This document shows positions 1 through 10,066 of a DNA stretch of 64,000 bases, piece after piece. Position 1 is the stretch's first letter. Every line of letters starts with the position of its first letter. Under the pieces are notes generated by a model, which worked only from the letters and a program-made list of their open reading frames with translations, ran no database searches and was not told the DNA's origin. Source of the stretch: Proteus faecis (GTDB lineage Bacteria; Pseudomonadota; Gammaproteobacteria; Enterobacterales; Enterobacteriaceae); assembly GCF_003144395.1 (NCBI RefSeq), contig NZ_PENZ01000045.1, positions 373,220-437,219 of the forward strand. Reading direction: 5' to 3'. A program made the position numbers and the translations under genes.

Positions 1-65
1 ATTTAAATCTTTTTAGTTTTATTTAGGATAAAGTGCAATTAATACACTTTATCCTTATGCCGATA

Positions 66-1460
66 TTAGAAAATAGTGAATGGCATTATCACGTTAAACT
101 TAACGTCTTTTTCATCTTGGAAAATATTACTAAAACCACCGTCATAACTTGGAATATCAGAGTGATTATCATAACGGGTATAGTGAAGCTTAAAGAGAGT
201 GCCTTTAGCGCGACCTTCTTGAACCGTATACATAATATCCGCATTCCATGCACTTTCTCTAATACGCTGACCTTGGTCATAAATGGCTTTACCGCTTGGC
301 TTAGCATCCCATGCGTAAATATAAGATGTACCTACAGCCCAACCGGATAGATCCCAGTTTTTCAGATCATACATAACGCCAGCATAAAGTGCTTTTTCTC
401 CATTAGCGTTAAAGTCTGAACGACCATCCCACCAGATATCAAGGCGACCATTTGATGTTGCCCAACCCGGCGTCATACGTTGTAAGAAATAACCTTGATT
501 ACCTTCAGCTTTAACCCATGTTCCTTCTACTTTGAAGTCAAATACATTATAGGTATAACCAAAAGTCAGTGCTTGTAACCATGCCAGCCCATCATAAACG
601 TCATTAACGCCACCGCCGGTCACTTTATCTTTAGCACCGTAGAATTGGTAAGACGTTCTTAATGCATTATCAGCAATTGGGAAATCATAAGAAACTTTGC
701 CAAAATACTGATCAATATAACCATCGGCCTGACCAAATGCCGCTTCTAGTACTAGGCTATTTTTAAAATCATATTTGGCGCCGAAAGAGTGAAGATAGCT
801 GATATTGGTTTCTAGATCCGCTTTGCGGAAGTTGTACATATTCCGATACCATGGCGCTTTATATTCATCTGTCCACATATACGAGAAAGATAATTCACCG
901 CTTTTATCGAAATCGAAAACAGCACCCGCTTCTGCACCGCGGTAAGTTCCCGGTAAGAAGCTCCAATGTGGACGCAATAACGTTTGACCTTTAGGTTGAA
1001 TATATCCCCCTTGAGCCCAGAAATTGCCTAATTTGAATTTTGCAGCCGCTTTATAAACACTTAAGCCACTGCGATCGCCAGTCCATTTTTCATCCCAGCG
1101 ACTTTTAGCGTCACTAAAACCGATTTCATTAGGTGCCGCAGGGCCACTGTTATTCAATTCAGCCGCACCAAAAGCAGCTAAATCAATACCGATAAAATCA
1201 CCGAGGTAACCAGATGAGAAATCTAAATTAGCGTTGAATGTAGAATGGTGTAAGTTAGCTTTGTATTTGCCGTAATCGGGGCTATTTGGTGTTAACTCTT
1301 TTCTATCACGATCACGTTGCCAATAAAAAAGACCACCCGTTAAGGTTGAGTCATCAATAAACCCTTCAGCATGAGACATTTTTGCAGGTAGTGCAGTTAC
1401 AAGCAATGCGCCCATAACGGCAAGTGCCACCCTGCCTGGTTTAGCATGTTGCATAACCAT
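66..1460 (-). CDS. chiP: Chitoporin, OprD-family outer-membrane channel
   Basis: The 464-residue product has a signal peptide (residues 1-31, hydrophobic core [13 protein letters not shown], cleavage likely after SHA) and a mature region rich in alternating aromatic and polar strands. It ends in phenylalanine (MPFTIF), as outer-membrane barrels do. The family is OprD-like porin; the E. coli homologue ChiP carries chitooligosaccharides into the periplasm. The neighbours glnS and nagE are in the same order as in E. coli, which supports the name. The start at 1460 lies 9 bases after a GAGG ribosome site. A ChiX-type pairing site overlaps that site, and a NagC-like palindrome lies about 110 bases upstream. 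No chiQ-like lipoprotein gene fits in the 65 bases left downstream. Confidence 0.9.
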   Translation of the reverse strand: MVMQHAKPGRVALAVMGALLVTALPAKMSHAEGFIDDSTLTGGLFYWQRDRDRKELTPNSPDYGKYKANLHHSTFNANLDFSSGYLGDFIGIDLAAFGAAELNNSGPAAPNEIGFSDAKSRWDEKWTGDRSGLSVYKAAAKFKLGNFWAQGGYIQPKGQTLLRPHWSFLPGTYRGAEAGAVFDFDKSGELSFSYMWTDEYKAPWYRNMYNFRKADLETNISYLHSFGAKYDFKNSLVLEAAFGQADGYIDQYFGKVSYDFPIADNALRTSYQFYGAKDKVTGGGVNDVYDGLAWLQALTFGYTYNVFDFKVEGTWVKAEGNQGYFLQRMTPGWATSNGRLDIWWDGRSDFNANGEKALYAGVMYDLKNWDLSGWAVGTSYIYAWDAKPSGKAIYDQGQRIRESAWNADIMYTVQEGRAKGTLFKLHYTRYDNHSDIPSYDGGFSNIFQDEKDVKFNVIMPFTIF

Positions 1461-1467
1461 AGCATTG

Positions 1468-1479
1468 TTCCTCTTTGAC
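1468..1479 (-). promoter_or_regulatory. ChiX sRNA pairing site over the chiP ribosome-binding site
   Basis: The minus-strand mRNA reads GUCAAAGAGGAA here, including the Shine-Dalgarno GAGG of chiP. From memory, the E. coli sRNA ChiX contains UUCCUCUUUGAC, an exact 12-base complement, and silences chiP by pairing at this place. The ChiX gene itself is not in this window, so its presence in this genome is inferred. Confidence 0.6.
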
Positions 1480-1566
1480 TTTGACTAAAAAAGAAATAAG
1501 CACAATGCCTATTTCCAAATATAAAACCCCAAGTGGGGAAAAAACCTAAATTAGGTTAGAAACAGC

Positions 1567-1591
1567 ATATTTTTCGCGACGCGAATTATCA
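1567..1591. promoter_or_regulatory. Candidate NagC operator upstream of chiP
   Basis: The core TTCGCGACGCGAA (1573-1585) is a perfect 6-1-6 palindrome flanked by T-rich sequence on the left and AATTA on the right. It resembles the TTTCG...CGCAAATT site between nagE and nagB in this window. In E. coli chiP is repressed by NagC, so this site would tie the porin to the GlcNAc regulon. Binding is inferred. Confidence 0.45.
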
Positions 1592-2023
1592 ACCTAAAAA
1601 AAAGAATTTTTATCAAAATATGACAAAGGGCACATAACACAATGATCGTTTCATTTTTTTACTTTTATAAAGAGTGATTTAAAAATGTCATAATTAATTG
1701 ATTTAACTATATTTTATAAAACAATCATTAAATGATATAAAATTTCGTTTTGACAGAAAGGAATAATAAGCAGTATTTATAAATAATCTTTTTTAACGAT
1801 GTGAAATATATGGCTCGTATCACACTTTTATTATTACAGTTTTATTTAGCGTGATGGTATGAAAAAACAAAAGAATAAAGTGATAGTGAATAAATTATTT
1901 CAACTGAAATAAATGAAAATTTATCACCGAAAAAAGAGAAAATGACCAATCAATCAAATTAAGAGTAGTCATTATTTTATATCAATAGATGAAAAATCAT
2001 ACAAACCAAGGTGTAAAACAACT
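1592..2023. other. Intergenic region between chiP and glnS, no gene seen
   Basis: Very AT-rich stretch upstream of chiP. I see no open frame with a credible ribosome site, no RNA gene and no strong hairpin until the glnS terminator at 2026. It probably carries distal control sequence for chiP, but I cannot point to a specific element. Confidence 0.5.
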
Positions 2024-2025
2024 AA

Positions 2026-2059
2026 AAAAATGCTCGATAAATAATTACCGAGCATTTTT
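2026..2059 (-). terminator. Intrinsic terminator of glnS
   Basis: Inverted repeat AAAAATGCTCG (2026-2036) / CGAGCATTTTT (2049-2059) with a 12-base loop. It has an A run on one side and a T run on the other, so it could work in both directions. It lies 36 bases past the glnS stop. Confidence 0.85.
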
Positions 2060-2094
2060 CATTAAAATACTAATGTGACTTAAAGTGCGTTAGA

Positions 2095-3768
2095 TTAACC
2101 TTGCTGAGAAATCTTCGCCCAAGTGTCGCGTAAGCCTACGGTGCGGTTAAACACAAGTTTATCTGCCGTTGAAAGCTTATCAACACAGAAGTAGCCTTCA
2201 CGCTCAAATTGATACGCTTTTTCAATAGCTGCATCTTTTAAGCTACGTTCAACAAAACCTTCGCGAATAACTAATGATTCAGGGTTGATTGTTGATAAGA
2301 AATCATCTTCTGCTGCTGGGTTTGGTACGCTAAATAGACGATCATAAAGACGAATTTCAGCAGGAACAGCATGTGGAATACTTACCCAGTGAATAACGCC
2401 TTTTACTTTACGTCCATCAGCAGGATCTTTATTTAAAGTCTCTGCATCATAGGTACAGTAAATAGTCGTAATTTCACCTTGCTCATCTTTTTCAACACGT
2501 TCTGCTTTAATAACATAAGCATTACGTAAACGCACTTCTTTACCTAGCACCAAACGTTTATATTGACGGTTTGCTTCTTCTTTGAAGTCAGCGCGATCAA
2601 TATAGATCTCACGGCTAAATGGTACTTCACGCGTTCCCATTTCTGGTTTATTCGGGTGATTTGGTGCAACAAGAATTTCTTCACCTTCAGGCATATTTTC
2701 AATCACTAAACGAACGGGATCGATAACCGCCATTGCACGTGGTGCATTTTCGTTTAAGTCATCACGAATACAAGATTCCAACGCTGCCATTTCGACGTTG
2801 TTTTCTTGTTTCGTTACACCAATACGTAGACAAAACTCACGAATAGATTCTGCAGTATAACCACGACGACGTAAGCCTGAAATCGTTGGCATACGAGGAT
2901 CATCCCAACCATTGACAATGTTTTCTGTCACAAGCTGATTCAGCTTACGTTTTGACATCACTGTGTATTCAAGATTAAGACGTGAGAATTCATATTGACG
3001 AGGATGACAAGGGATAGTGATATTATCCAATACCCAATCATATAAACGACGGTTATCTTGGAACTCTAAAGTACATAAAGAATGCGTGATATTTTCCAGT
3101 GCATCAGAGATACAGTGGGTAAAATCATACATAGGATAAATGCACCATTTATTTCCAGTTTGGTGATGTTCAGCAAATTTAATACGATAAAGCACAGGAT
3201 CACGCATAACAATAAACGGTGATGCCATATCGATTTTTGCACGTAAACAGGCTTTACCTTCTTCAAAACCACCAGCACGCATTTTTTCAAATAACGCTAA
3301 GTTCTCTTCTACGCTACGTGAACGATAAGGGCTGTTTTTACCTGGCTCTTTTAATGTACCGCGGTATTCACGAATTTCTTCAGCGCTTAACTCATCAACA
3401 TAAGCTAAGCCTTTATTAATCAGCTCAATCGCATATTGATAAAGCTGATCAAAATAATCTGAGGAGTAATGAATGCTACCTTCCCATTGGAAACCTAACC
3501 ACTGAACATCTTTTTGAATTGAGTTGATGTACTCAATATCTTCTTTTACTGGATTGGTATCATCAAAACGTAGATTACATTTTCCCTGATAATCTTTAGC
3601 AATACCAAAATTCAGGCAAATTGATTTCGCATGGCCGATATGAAGATAGCCATTAGGTTCAGGTGGGAAACGCGTATGAACGCTATCATGTTTCCCGGTA
3701 GCCAGATCTTCATCAATAATTTGACGAATAAAGTTCGTTGGGCGGGCATCTGCCTCATTCATGGTCAT
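2095..3768 (-). CDS. glnS: Glutaminyl-tRNA synthetase
   Basis: Class I aminoacyl-tRNA synthetase that charges tRNA-Gln in the cytoplasm. The 557-residue product is nearly collinear with E. coli GlnS (554). The ATP-site signatures are visible: HIGH within [10 protein letters not shown] near residue 43, and the KMSKS equivalent VMSKRKL near residue 270. The C-terminal half carries the anticodon-binding beta-barrels. The minus-strand ATG at 3768 follows GAGGAAAAA. A second in-frame ATG two codons later (MNEADARP) matches the E. coli N-terminus and could be the true start. The gene follows nagE on the same strand but is separated by a terminator. Confidence 0.97.
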   Translation of the reverse strand: MTMNEADARPTNFIRQIIDEDLATGKHDSVHTRFPPEPNGYLHIGHAKSICLNFGIAKDYQGKCNLRFDDTNPVKEDIEYINSIQKDVQWLGFQWEGSIHYSSDYFDQLYQYAIELINKGLAYVDELSAEEIREYRGTLKEPGKNSPYRSRSVEENLALFEKMRAGGFEEGKACLRAKIDMASPFIVMRDPVLYRIKFAEHHQTGNKWCIYPMYDFTHCISDALENITHSLCTLEFQDNRRLYDWVLDNITIPCHPRQYEFSRLNLEYTVMSKRKLNQLVTENIVNGWDDPRMPTISGLRRRGYTAESIREFCLRIGVTKQENNVEMAALESCIRDDLNENAPRAMAVIDPVRLVIENMPEGEEILVAPNHPNKPEMGTREVPFSREIYIDRADFKEEANRQYKRLVLGKEVRLRNAYVIKAERVEKDEQGEITTIYCTYDAETLNKDPADGRKVKGVIHWVSIPHAVPAEIRLYDRLFSVPNPAAEDDFLSTINPESLVIREGFVERSLKDAAIEKAYQFEREGYFCVDKLSTADKLVFNRTVGLRDTWAKISQQG

Positions 3769-3874
3769 TTTTTCCTCAAAGCAAAACGCATAATTAACCC
3801 ACTATAATCCAATAAGCAGGTTTCATAAATACCTTAGCTAAATACACCCCTGAGATATTTATCAAAATAGAGAT

Positions 3875-3908
3875 AAAAAAACGGGAAGTTCAAAAGACTC
3901 CCCGTTTT
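3875..3908 (-). terminator. Intrinsic terminator of nagE
   Basis: The stem ACGGG-A-AGT (3881-3889) / ACT-C-CCCGT (3897-3905) has one internal mismatch and is followed on the minus strand by a T run. It sits about 50 bases after the nagE stop and should limit read-through into glnS. Confidence 0.75.
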
Positions 3909-3959
3909 ATCGTCTTATTTAACCATCTCTTTATAGAGGATTAAATATCTATATAGAAT

Positions 3960-6002
3960 TTATTTTATCACATTGTAGATAATGGTTTTATTTCCGACCA
4001 CAACACCGGCAACGGGGTTAGCAATCTTATCAAAATCATCGATATTACTAACAATCACAGGACTTATCATCGATTTAGCATTAGCATTCAGATATTCAAG
4101 ATCTAATTCTAAGATAGGTTGACCAACTTTAACCTCCGCACCTTCCTCAACTAGACGCTTGAAGCCTTTGCCACCTAACGCAACGGTATCAATTCCCATA
4201 TGCACGATGATTTCAACACCATTGTCAGTCTCAATACAAAATGCGTGGTTTGTATCAAAAATCTTAACCACCGTACCTGTTGCTGGAGCCATCACGATAT
4301 TAGAGGTTGGTTTAATCGCTACACCATCACCAACAACACCACTAGAGAACGCTTCATCAGGCACATCTTTCAATGCCACGACTTCACCATCAAAAGGTGC
4401 AATCATTTCAAGTAACACTTTTGCAGTTGTGTTGGCTTGTTTTACTGCTGTTTTCTCCATAGATACTGTTGAACTAGCAGGCGCTTCATAAGCCGGCACA
4501 GGGCCTTGAGTTAATACTTCACGCATAGCGTTAGCAACTAATTCAGCACGCGTACCCACAATCACTTGAACGCTTTGTTTGTTTAAACGAATAACACCTG
4601 ATGCACCTAAACGTTTTGCATAGGCATCATTAACAACTGTGGCATCTTTTACATTTAAACGTAAACGGGTAATACAAGCATCAATACCGGTTAAGTTATC
4701 TGAACCACCGATAGCCGCGATATATTGACGAGCTTCTTGCTGGATACCTTCTTTACTATTTGCTGGCGCTGTTTTGACATCTTCATCATAACCATCCGCC
4801 GTTTCATCACCAACCACTTCATCTTCACGACCTGGTGTTTTCAGGTTGAATTTAGTGATAGTGAAACGGAAAATACCGTAATAGATAAAGAAGAAAACAA
4901 TACCCTGAACAATCAGCATGTACCAATGAACAGCTAGTGGGTTGCGTGAAGATAAGAACATATCCACTAAGCCTGCACTAAAGCCGAATCCTGAAATCCA
5001 CTCCATGCTCGCCGCGATATAAACAGAAATCGCCATCAAGAATGCGTGAATAACATAAAGCACTGGTGCCACGAACATAAAGGAGAATTCAAGCGGCTCA
5101 GTAATACCGGTGAAGAAAGCAGCAAATGCACCCGCAAGCATGATACCAGCCACTTTTGCTTTGTGCTCTTTACGTGCGCAGTGATAAATAGCAAGAGCTG
5201 CCCCCGGTAAACCAAACATCATTACTGGGAAGAAACCTGCTTGATAACGACCTGTAACCCCCACTGTTGCTAAGCCAGAATCAATAGCTTGCTGACCTGC
5301 TAGGAAGTTAGGAATATCATTAATACCAGCAACGTCAAACCAGAATACAGAGTTCAACGCATGGTGTAAGCCCACTGGAATTAATAAACGGTTAAAGAAT
5401 GCGTAAATACCCGCACCTAATGCCCCCATATCTTTAATGCTTTCACCAAAGCTGACTAATCCGCCATAAATCACAGGCCAGATATACATCAGAATAAAGG
5501 CAACGATAATCATTAAAAATGAGGTTAGGATAGGAACTAAACGGCGACCGCTAAAGAATGACAATGCGCGAGGCAATTCAACGCTACTAAAGCGATTATA
5601 AAGCTCGGCAGAAAGGACACCAACCAAGATCCCAACAAACTGGTTATTTATTTTACCAAAAGCAACGGGAACCTCTTCTAAAGGTAGGCCTTTAATCATT
5701 GACACCGCTGCTGGAGAGCAAAGTGTTGTCACGACTAAGAACCCAACAAATCCTGTTAAAGCGGCAGCACCGTCTTTGTCTTTCGACATACCATAAGCAA
5801 CACCAATGGCAAACAAGACTGACATATTATCGATGATGGCAGCACCAGATTTGATAAGTAAGGCAGCAAGCGCGTTATCGCTACCCCAGCCTACTGGATC
5901 AATCCAGTAGCCAATCCCCATCAGAATTGCTGCTGCAGGTAATGTAGCAACAGGCACCATCAGCGCCCGCCCTATCTTCTGCAGATAACTTAAAATATTC
6001 AC
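3960..6002 (-). CDS. nagE: PTS N-acetylglucosamine transporter, EIICBA
   Basis: Inner-membrane phosphotransferase permease that imports GlcNAc and phosphorylates it to GlcNAc-6-P. The 680 residues hold three domains in order. The EIIC membrane domain spans about 1-385, with the GITEPLEF signature at 299-306. The EIIB domain has phospho-acceptor Cys443 in IDACITRLR. The EIIA domain has phospho-His601 in IIVHMGIDT and a second catalytic His at 586. It is about 30 residues longer than E. coli NagE, mostly in the acidic B-domain linker (390-415) and the Ala/Thr-rich linker before IIA. It is divergent from nagB, with shared NagC and CRP sites between them. Confidence 0.96.
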   Translation of the reverse strand: MNILSYLQKIGRALMVPVATLPAAAILMGIGYWIDPVGWGSDNALAALLIKSGAAIIDNMSVLFAIGVAYGMSKDKDGAAALTGFVGFLVVTTLCSPAAVSMIKGLPLEEVPVAFGKINNQFVGILVGVLSAELYNRFSSVELPRALSFFSGRRLVPILTSFLMIIVAFILMYIWPVIYGGLVSFGESIKDMGALGAGIYAFFNRLLIPVGLHHALNSVFWFDVAGINDIPNFLAGQQAIDSGLATVGVTGRYQAGFFPVMMFGLPGAALAIYHCARKEHKAKVAGIMLAGAFAAFFTGITEPLEFSFMFVAPVLYVIHAFLMAISVYIAASMEWISGFGFSAGLVDMFLSSRNPLAVHWYMLIVQGIVFFFIYYGIFRFTITKFNLKTPGREDEVVGDETADGYDEDVKTAPANSKEGIQQEARQYIAAIGGSDNLTGIDACITRLRLNVKDATVVNDAYAKRLGASGVIRLNKQSVQVIVGTRAELVANAMREVLTQGPVPAYEAPASSTVSMEKTAVKQANTTAKVLLEMIAPFDGEVVALKDVPDEAFSSGVVGDGVAIKPTSNIVMAPATGTVVKIFDTNHAFCIETDNGVEIIVHMGIDTVALGGKGFKRLVEEGAEVKVGQPILELDLEYLNANAKSMISPVIVSNIDDFDKIANPVAGVVVGNKTIIYNVIK

Positions 6003-6107
6003 AAACTCCCCCTTGGATAGCCCCTATGCGGGATCTTATTCATACTCATTCATATTTTGTAACAAAATTGATGAGCTAATTATTTAATTCCATTTTTAGT
6101 CTAAAAA

Positions 6108-6132
6108 AATTATTTCGTATCGCAAATTAATT
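6108..6132. promoter_or_regulatory. Candidate NagC operator, nagE-proximal
   Basis: A 25-base imperfect palindrome with AATTA and TAATT arms around TTTCG/CGCAAA. It closely resembles E. coli NagC boxes in the same divergent region. It lies about 105 bases upstream of the nagE start. GlcNAc-6-P would release NagC. Assignment is by similarity of sequence and place. Confidence 0.6.
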
Positions 6133-6140
6133 AGTCATAA

Positions 6141-6160
6141 TTTGTGATTTGAGTCACCAA
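6141..6160. promoter_or_regulatory. CRP-cAMP binding site in the nagE-nagB intergenic region
   Basis: TGTGA (6143-6147), six bases, then TCACC (6154-6158). This is one base away from the ideal TGTGA-N6-TCACA. It lies between the two NagC candidates. In E. coli this divergent promoter pair is CRP-activated. Confidence 0.7.
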
Positions 6161-6203
6161 TGTCGTATATTTTTTAGCTTAAATGCTAGCTAAGTCAGAA
6201 AGC

Positions 6204-6223
6204 TTATTTTATGATTAAAAATA
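6204..6223. promoter_or_regulatory. Candidate NagC operator, nagB-proximal
   Basis: TTATTTTATGATTAAAAATA is a dyad with TTATTTT and AAAAATA arms, similar to the E. coli nagB operator. Its centre is about 93 bases from that of the nagE-side operator, so two NagC molecules could form a small repression loop as in E. coli. Confidence 0.55.
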
Positions 6224-6356
6224 TCTTTTGGCGGGACATTTCGATCATCAGCTAAAAATGAAAAGAAATTCGTGTTATAGATGAGCTACTGATAATCACA
6301 TGATGAAATAACACGTTACTGAATTATCAGATTTGTCTTTTTTCTATGAGGTTACT

Positions 6357-7163
6357 ATGAGGTTAATCCCCCTATCTACGGCAAAGCAAGTTGGTAAGTG
6401 GTCTGCAAATTACATCGTTGAGAAAATCAACGCATTTAATCCAACGGCAGAACGCCCTTTCGTACTTGGTTTACCGACTGGTGGCACGCCATTGGCGACA
6501 TATAAAGAGTTAATTGAATTACATCGTGCAGGAAAAGTTAGCTTCCAACACGTTGTGACGTTCAATATGGATGAATATGTTGGTATTCCATCTGACCATT
6601 CACAAAGTTATCGTACTTTTATGTATGAAAACTTCTTTAATCATATTGATATTAAAGATGAAAATATCAATTTATTAAACGGCAATGCAGAAGATCCACA
6701 AGCTGAATGCGAACGTTATGAGGCTAAAATCAAGTCTTATGGCAAAATCAATTTATTTATGGGCGGTGTAGGTAACGACGGTCACATTGCATTTAATGAA
6801 CCCGCGTCATCACTCTCTTCACGCACTCGTATGAAAACGCTAACTGAAGATACACGCTTAGCAAATTCACGTTTCTTCGATAATAATGTCAATCATGTTC
6901 CTAAATATGCACTGACAGTTGGTGTAGGCACATTATTAGATGCTGAAGAATTGATGATTTTGGCAACTGGTTTTAATAAAGCACAAGCCGTACATGCAGC
7001 AACAGAAGGCGCTGTTAACCATTTATGGACGATTTCCTGTGTTCAACTTCACCCTAAAGCAATTTTAGTGTGTGACGATCCAGCAACAATGGAATTACGA
7101 GTAAAAACATTGCGTTATTTCCAACAAATTGAAGCGCAAGAGTGTCAGAAATACCAAGACTAA
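6357..7163 (+). CDS. nagB: Glucosamine-6-phosphate deaminase
   Basis: Converts glucosamine-6-P to fructose-6-P and ammonia, the last step of GlcNAc use. The 268 residues match E. coli NagB (266) throughout, including [17 protein letters not shown] and [19 protein letters not shown], which hold the catalytic Asp, Asp/His and Glu. I place the start at ATG 6357 (MRLIPL), which follows GAGG at 6348-6351, not the upstream in-frame TTG at 6333. It is the first gene of nagBAC. A hairpin before nagA may set the relative amounts. Confidence 0.97.
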   Translation: MRLIPLSTAKQVGKWSANYIVEKINAFNPTAERPFVLGLPTGGTPLATYKELIELHRAGKVSFQHVVTFNMDEYVGIPSDHSQSYRTFMYENFFNHIDIKDENINLLNGNAEDPQAECERYEAKIKSYGKINLFMGGVGNDGHIAFNEPASSLSSRTRMKTLTEDTRLANSRFFDNNVNHVPKYALTVGVGTLLDAEELMILATGFNKAQAVHAATEGAVNHLWTISCVQLHPKAILVCDDPATMELRVKTLRYFQQIEAQECQKYQD

Positions 7164-7221
7164 GTTTAGTAAAATTAAGTACCTACTGATTAAGTAGCGG
7201 AAAAGGCTAAACTCTCTTACT

Positions 7222-7247
7222 TATCAGCCAGAATTTGCTGGCTGATA
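7222..7247 (+). terminator. Hairpin between nagB and nagA, possible partial terminator
   Basis: Perfect 10-base-pair stem TATCAGCCAG (7222-7231) / CTGGCTGATA (7238-7247) with a 6-base loop. A short T run (TTTTT) begins nine bases later. This is too weak for full termination, but it could cause partial termination or protect the upstream nagB message from 3' decay. Confidence 0.5.
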
Positions 7248-7288
7248 TCGGCTTTTTAGATTGACTTCCCTTATCAGGAGACAAAGGT

Positions 7289-8449
7289 ATGTTTGCCTTA
7301 ACAAATGCTGTTATTTATACAGGTTACGACCGTTTAGAAAACCACGCCATTATTATTAACGGCGCCCATATTGAGCAGGTTTGCCCACAGGATCAACTGC
7401 CAAAAGATATTACTGTTCGTGATATGAAAGGGGCAATTGTCTCTCCCGGCTTTATCGATTTACAGGTTAATGGTTGTGGTGGTGTACAATTTAATGACAT
7501 ACCTGAAAATGTTACTGTTGAAACGTTAGAAATTATGCAAAAGGCGAATGAACGTTTAGGTTGCACTAGCTATTTGCCAACGCTAATTACCTGTTCTGAT
7601 GAATTGATGAAAATAGGCATTGAAGCAACTCGTGCTTATATGAAGAAACATAAAAATAAAGTATTGGGATTACATTTAGAAGGTCCTTATATCAACGTGA
7701 TTAAAAAAGGAACTCATGATCCACAATTCATTCGTCAACCAAGTGCTCAGATGATTAACTATTTGTGCGATAATGCTGATGTCATCGCCAAAATCACTCT
7801 TGCGCCAGAAATGGTTGATGAAAAGTATGTTCGTCAATTAATCAAAGCAGGTATCATTGTTTCTGCGGGTCATTCCAATTCAACTTATGAAGAAGCACGT
7901 AAAGGATTCCGTAATGGTATCTCATTATCGACTCACCTTTACAATGCAATGCCTTATATTACAGGCAGAGGCCCTGGGCTTGTTGGCGCCATTTATGATA
8001 CACCAGAGGTTTATGCTGGTATCATTGCCGATGGTTTACATGTTTCATGGGCAAATATTCGTAACAGTAAGCGTTTAAAAGGTGAAAAATTACTTTTAGT
8101 CACAGACGCAACTGCGCCAGCGGGGCTTGATCCTAATAAAAATGAGATGGATAGTTTCGATTTTGCCGGTAAAACCATATATTATCGTAATGGCCTTTGT
8201 GTCGATGCGGATGGCACATTAAGTGGATCATCACTGACCATGATTGATGCAATCAAAAATAGTGTAATCCACGTAGGTATTCCATTAGATGAAACATTGC
8301 GGATGGCAACACTTTATCCTGCTCGTGCAATTGGAATAGAAAAAGAATTGGGAACAATTGAAGCTGGAAAAATTGCTAATCTCGCTTCTTTTGACAACGA
8401 TTTCAACCTTTGTACAACGTTTGTCAATGGTATCGAAATAACTGAATAA
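7289..8449 (+). CDS. nagA: N-acetylglucosamine-6-phosphate deacetylase
   Basis: Amidohydrolase that removes acetate from GlcNAc-6-P, feeding NagB. The 386 residues cover the whole family (E. coli 382). Visible landmarks are [13 protein letters not shown] near 60, the metal-site HLEGPYI near 130, [10 protein letters not shown] near 195, HLYNAMPYI near 216 and the catalytic TDATAPAG near 273. The ATG at 7289 follows CAGGAG by 8 bases. It ends only a few bases before nagC, so both are read from the nagB promoter. Confidence 0.97.
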   Translation: MFALTNAVIYTGYDRLENHAIIINGAHIEQVCPQDQLPKDITVRDMKGAIVSPGFIDLQVNGCGGVQFNDIPENVTVETLEIMQKANERLGCTSYLPTLITCSDELMKIGIEATRAYMKKHKNKVLGLHLEGPYINVIKKGTHDPQFIRQPSAQMINYLCDNADVIAKITLAPEMVDEKYVRQLIKAGIIVSAGHSNSTYEEARKGFRNGISLSTHLYNAMPYITGRGPGLVGAIYDTPEVYAGIIADGLHVSWANIRNSKRLKGEKLLLVTDATAPAGLDPNKNEMDSFDFAGKTIYYRNGLCVDADGTLSGSSLTMIDAIKNSVIHVGIPLDETLRMATLYPARAIGIEKELGTIEAGKIANLASFDNDFNLCTTFVNGIEITE

Positions 8450-8468
8450 CTAATGGATGTATATGCTG

Positions 8469-9695
8469 ATGAGTCATAACAACACTGAAACGCAAATTGG
8501 CAATATCGATCTTGTTAAACAACTTAACAGTGCGATTGTGTATCGACTGATTGATCAACACGGGCCGATTTCCCGTATCCAAATAGCCGAACAAAGCCAA
8601 CTAGCACCAGCCAGTGTGACTAAAATTACTCGTCAGTTGCTTGAACGAGGCTTAATCAAAGAAGTTGATCAACAAGCATCAACTGGTGGACGTCGTGCAA
8701 TTTCTATTATTGTTGAACACCGCAATTTTAATACAGTCAGTGTACGATTGGGTCGTAATGATGCTACTGTCGCGCTTTACGACCTAAGCGGTAAAGTCAT
8801 TATTGAGCAACACTACCCGTTAGAACAGAGCACTCAAAATGAAGTTGAAGCCCTGCTTATCAATGCAATTGATGATTTTATTAAGCAAAATCAACGCCGC
8901 ATTCGTGAGCTTATTTCAATTTCCGTGATCTTACCCGGTCTTGTTGATCCCAATAAAGGCATTGTTCGTTATATGCCTCATATGAAAGTAGATAATTGGG
9001 CTCTGGTCAATAGCTTAGAAAAACGCTTTAATCTGCCTTGTTATGCTGGACATGATATTCGAAGCCTTGCACTAGCTGAAAATTATTTTGGTGCGACACG
9101 AGATTGTGAAGACTCGTTACTAGTCCGTATCCATCGTGGTGCTGGTGCTGGTGTTATTATTAATAATAAAATTCTACTCAACCAACGTGGTAATTTAGGG
9201 GAGATTGGTCATATTCAAATCGATCCTCTAGGTGAACGTTGCCATTGTGGCAATTTTGGTTGTTTAGAAACGATTGCATCCAATACTGCTATCGAAGCCA
9301 GAGTGCGCTATCAATTAGAGCAAGGCTATCCGAGCCAGTATTTATCGCCAACGCAGTGCCAAATCCAAGATATTTGTCGAGCTGCCGTTAAAAATGACCC
9401 TCTAGCAGTCGAAACCATCAAACAAGTGGGTTTACATTTAGGTAAAGCGATTGCGATCGCAATTAACCTATTTAACCCACAAAAAGTAGTTTTGGCGGGT
9501 GAATTAACTGAAGCGGCTGAAGTTTTACTTCCCTCAATTCAAAGTTGTATTAATACACAAGTATTAAAAGAATTCAGAGAAGATCTTCCTATTGTCATAT
9601 CAGAGCTCGATCATCGTTCTGCCATAGGGGCTTTTGCTTTGGCTAAACGCGCAATGCTTAACGGAGAATTGCTTCAACAGCTATTAGAAAAGTAG
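8469..9695 (+). CDS. nagC: NagC, ROK-family repressor of the GlcNAc regulon
   Basis: Transcription factor that represses nag genes and chiP until GlcNAc-6-P binds. It has an N-terminal winged helix (ISRIQIAEQSQLAPASVTKITR) and the linker STGGRRAIS. The ROK sugar-binding domain follows, with the zinc motif GERCHCGNFGCLE and near-identity to E. coli NagC (406 residues). In-frame ATGs exist at 8457, 8463 and 8469. I chose 8469 (MSHNNTE) because the resulting 408 residues fit the E. coli N-terminus best; no clear ribosome site decides it. The nagD gene that follows in E. coli is absent here. Confidence 0.95.
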   Translation: MSHNNTETQIGNIDLVKQLNSAIVYRLIDQHGPISRIQIAEQSQLAPASVTKITRQLLERGLIKEVDQQASTGGRRAISIIVEHRNFNTVSVRLGRNDATVALYDLSGKVIIEQHYPLEQSTQNEVEALLINAIDDFIKQNQRRIRELISISVILPGLVDPNKGIVRYMPHMKVDNWALVNSLEKRFNLPCYAGHDIRSLALAENYFGATRDCEDSLLVRIHRGAGAGVIINNKILLNQRGNLGEIGHIQIDPLGERCHCGNFGCLETIASNTAIEARVRYQLEQGYPSQYLSPTQCQIQDICRAAVKNDPLAVETIKQVGLHLGKAIAIAINLFNPQKVVLAGELTEAAEVLLPSIQSCINTQVLKEFREDLPIVISELDHRSAIGAFALAKRAMLNGELLQQLLEK

Positions 9696-9787
9696 TTTAT
9701 TGTCGATAAATTATACTTTTTGAGTTGAATTTATACTTTTCTGATTTTAATTGTAAAATAAGTCTAAAATTCAATCAGTAATATTCA

Positions 9788-9834
9788 AAGAAAAAGAAAT
9801 GTTGCGTGAATTTCGCGTTACATTTCTTTTTTTA
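9788..9834 (+). terminator. Terminator of nagBAC
   Basis: Long hairpin with outer arms AAAGAAATGT and ACATTTCTTT and an inner GCG/CGC pair, followed by seven further Ts. It lies about 95 bases after the nagC stop. The A and T tracts on either side would also suit minus-strand transcripts. Confidence 0.75.
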
Positions 9835-10037
9835 TACCCTTTGTTCTTCATCTTTTTCCTCTTTAACTTAATATCATTTCTCTTATTGCTTTGTTTTTTC
9901 TTTTTATTCATACACCATTGCGCCTTATACTTTGAGATATTTTTCATCAACAAGGTTGTTTTTTGGATCTTTTTTCGACAAAATGATTAACCATCGAGCA
10001 AACGGACACGTTTCTCGAAAATTAATGCAAAAAGCAG
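9835..10037. other. Spacer between nagC and the tRNA cluster, no gene seen
   Basis: T-rich sequence after the nag terminator. Open frames here are low-complexity products of T and A runs with no ribosome site. E. coli carries nagD and asnB in this place; neither is present. Confidence 0.5.
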
Positions 10038-10066
10038 TTGACGGATTTGTCTGTAATACGCATAAT
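10038..10066 (+). promoter_or_regulatory. Strong sigma-70 promoter of the tRNA cluster
   Basis: The -35 is TTGACG (10038-10043), then 17 bases, then the -10 CATAAT (10061-10066). It is followed directly by the GC-rich discriminator GCGCCCCG. A GC-rich discriminator is the hallmark of stable-RNA promoters under ppGpp (stringent) control. Confidence 0.85.

Noticed and set aside
26-54. Inverted repeat GGATAAAGTG/CACTTTATCC after chiP as a terminator
   Set aside because: The stem is perfect, but the sequence after it on the minus strand is A-rich, not T-rich. It may still be a 3' stabiliser; I could not support a terminator call.
9771-9990. Open frames in the T/A-rich stretch after nagC
   Set aside because: Low-complexity Lys/Asn or Phe/Leu strings with no ribosome site, explained by base composition.
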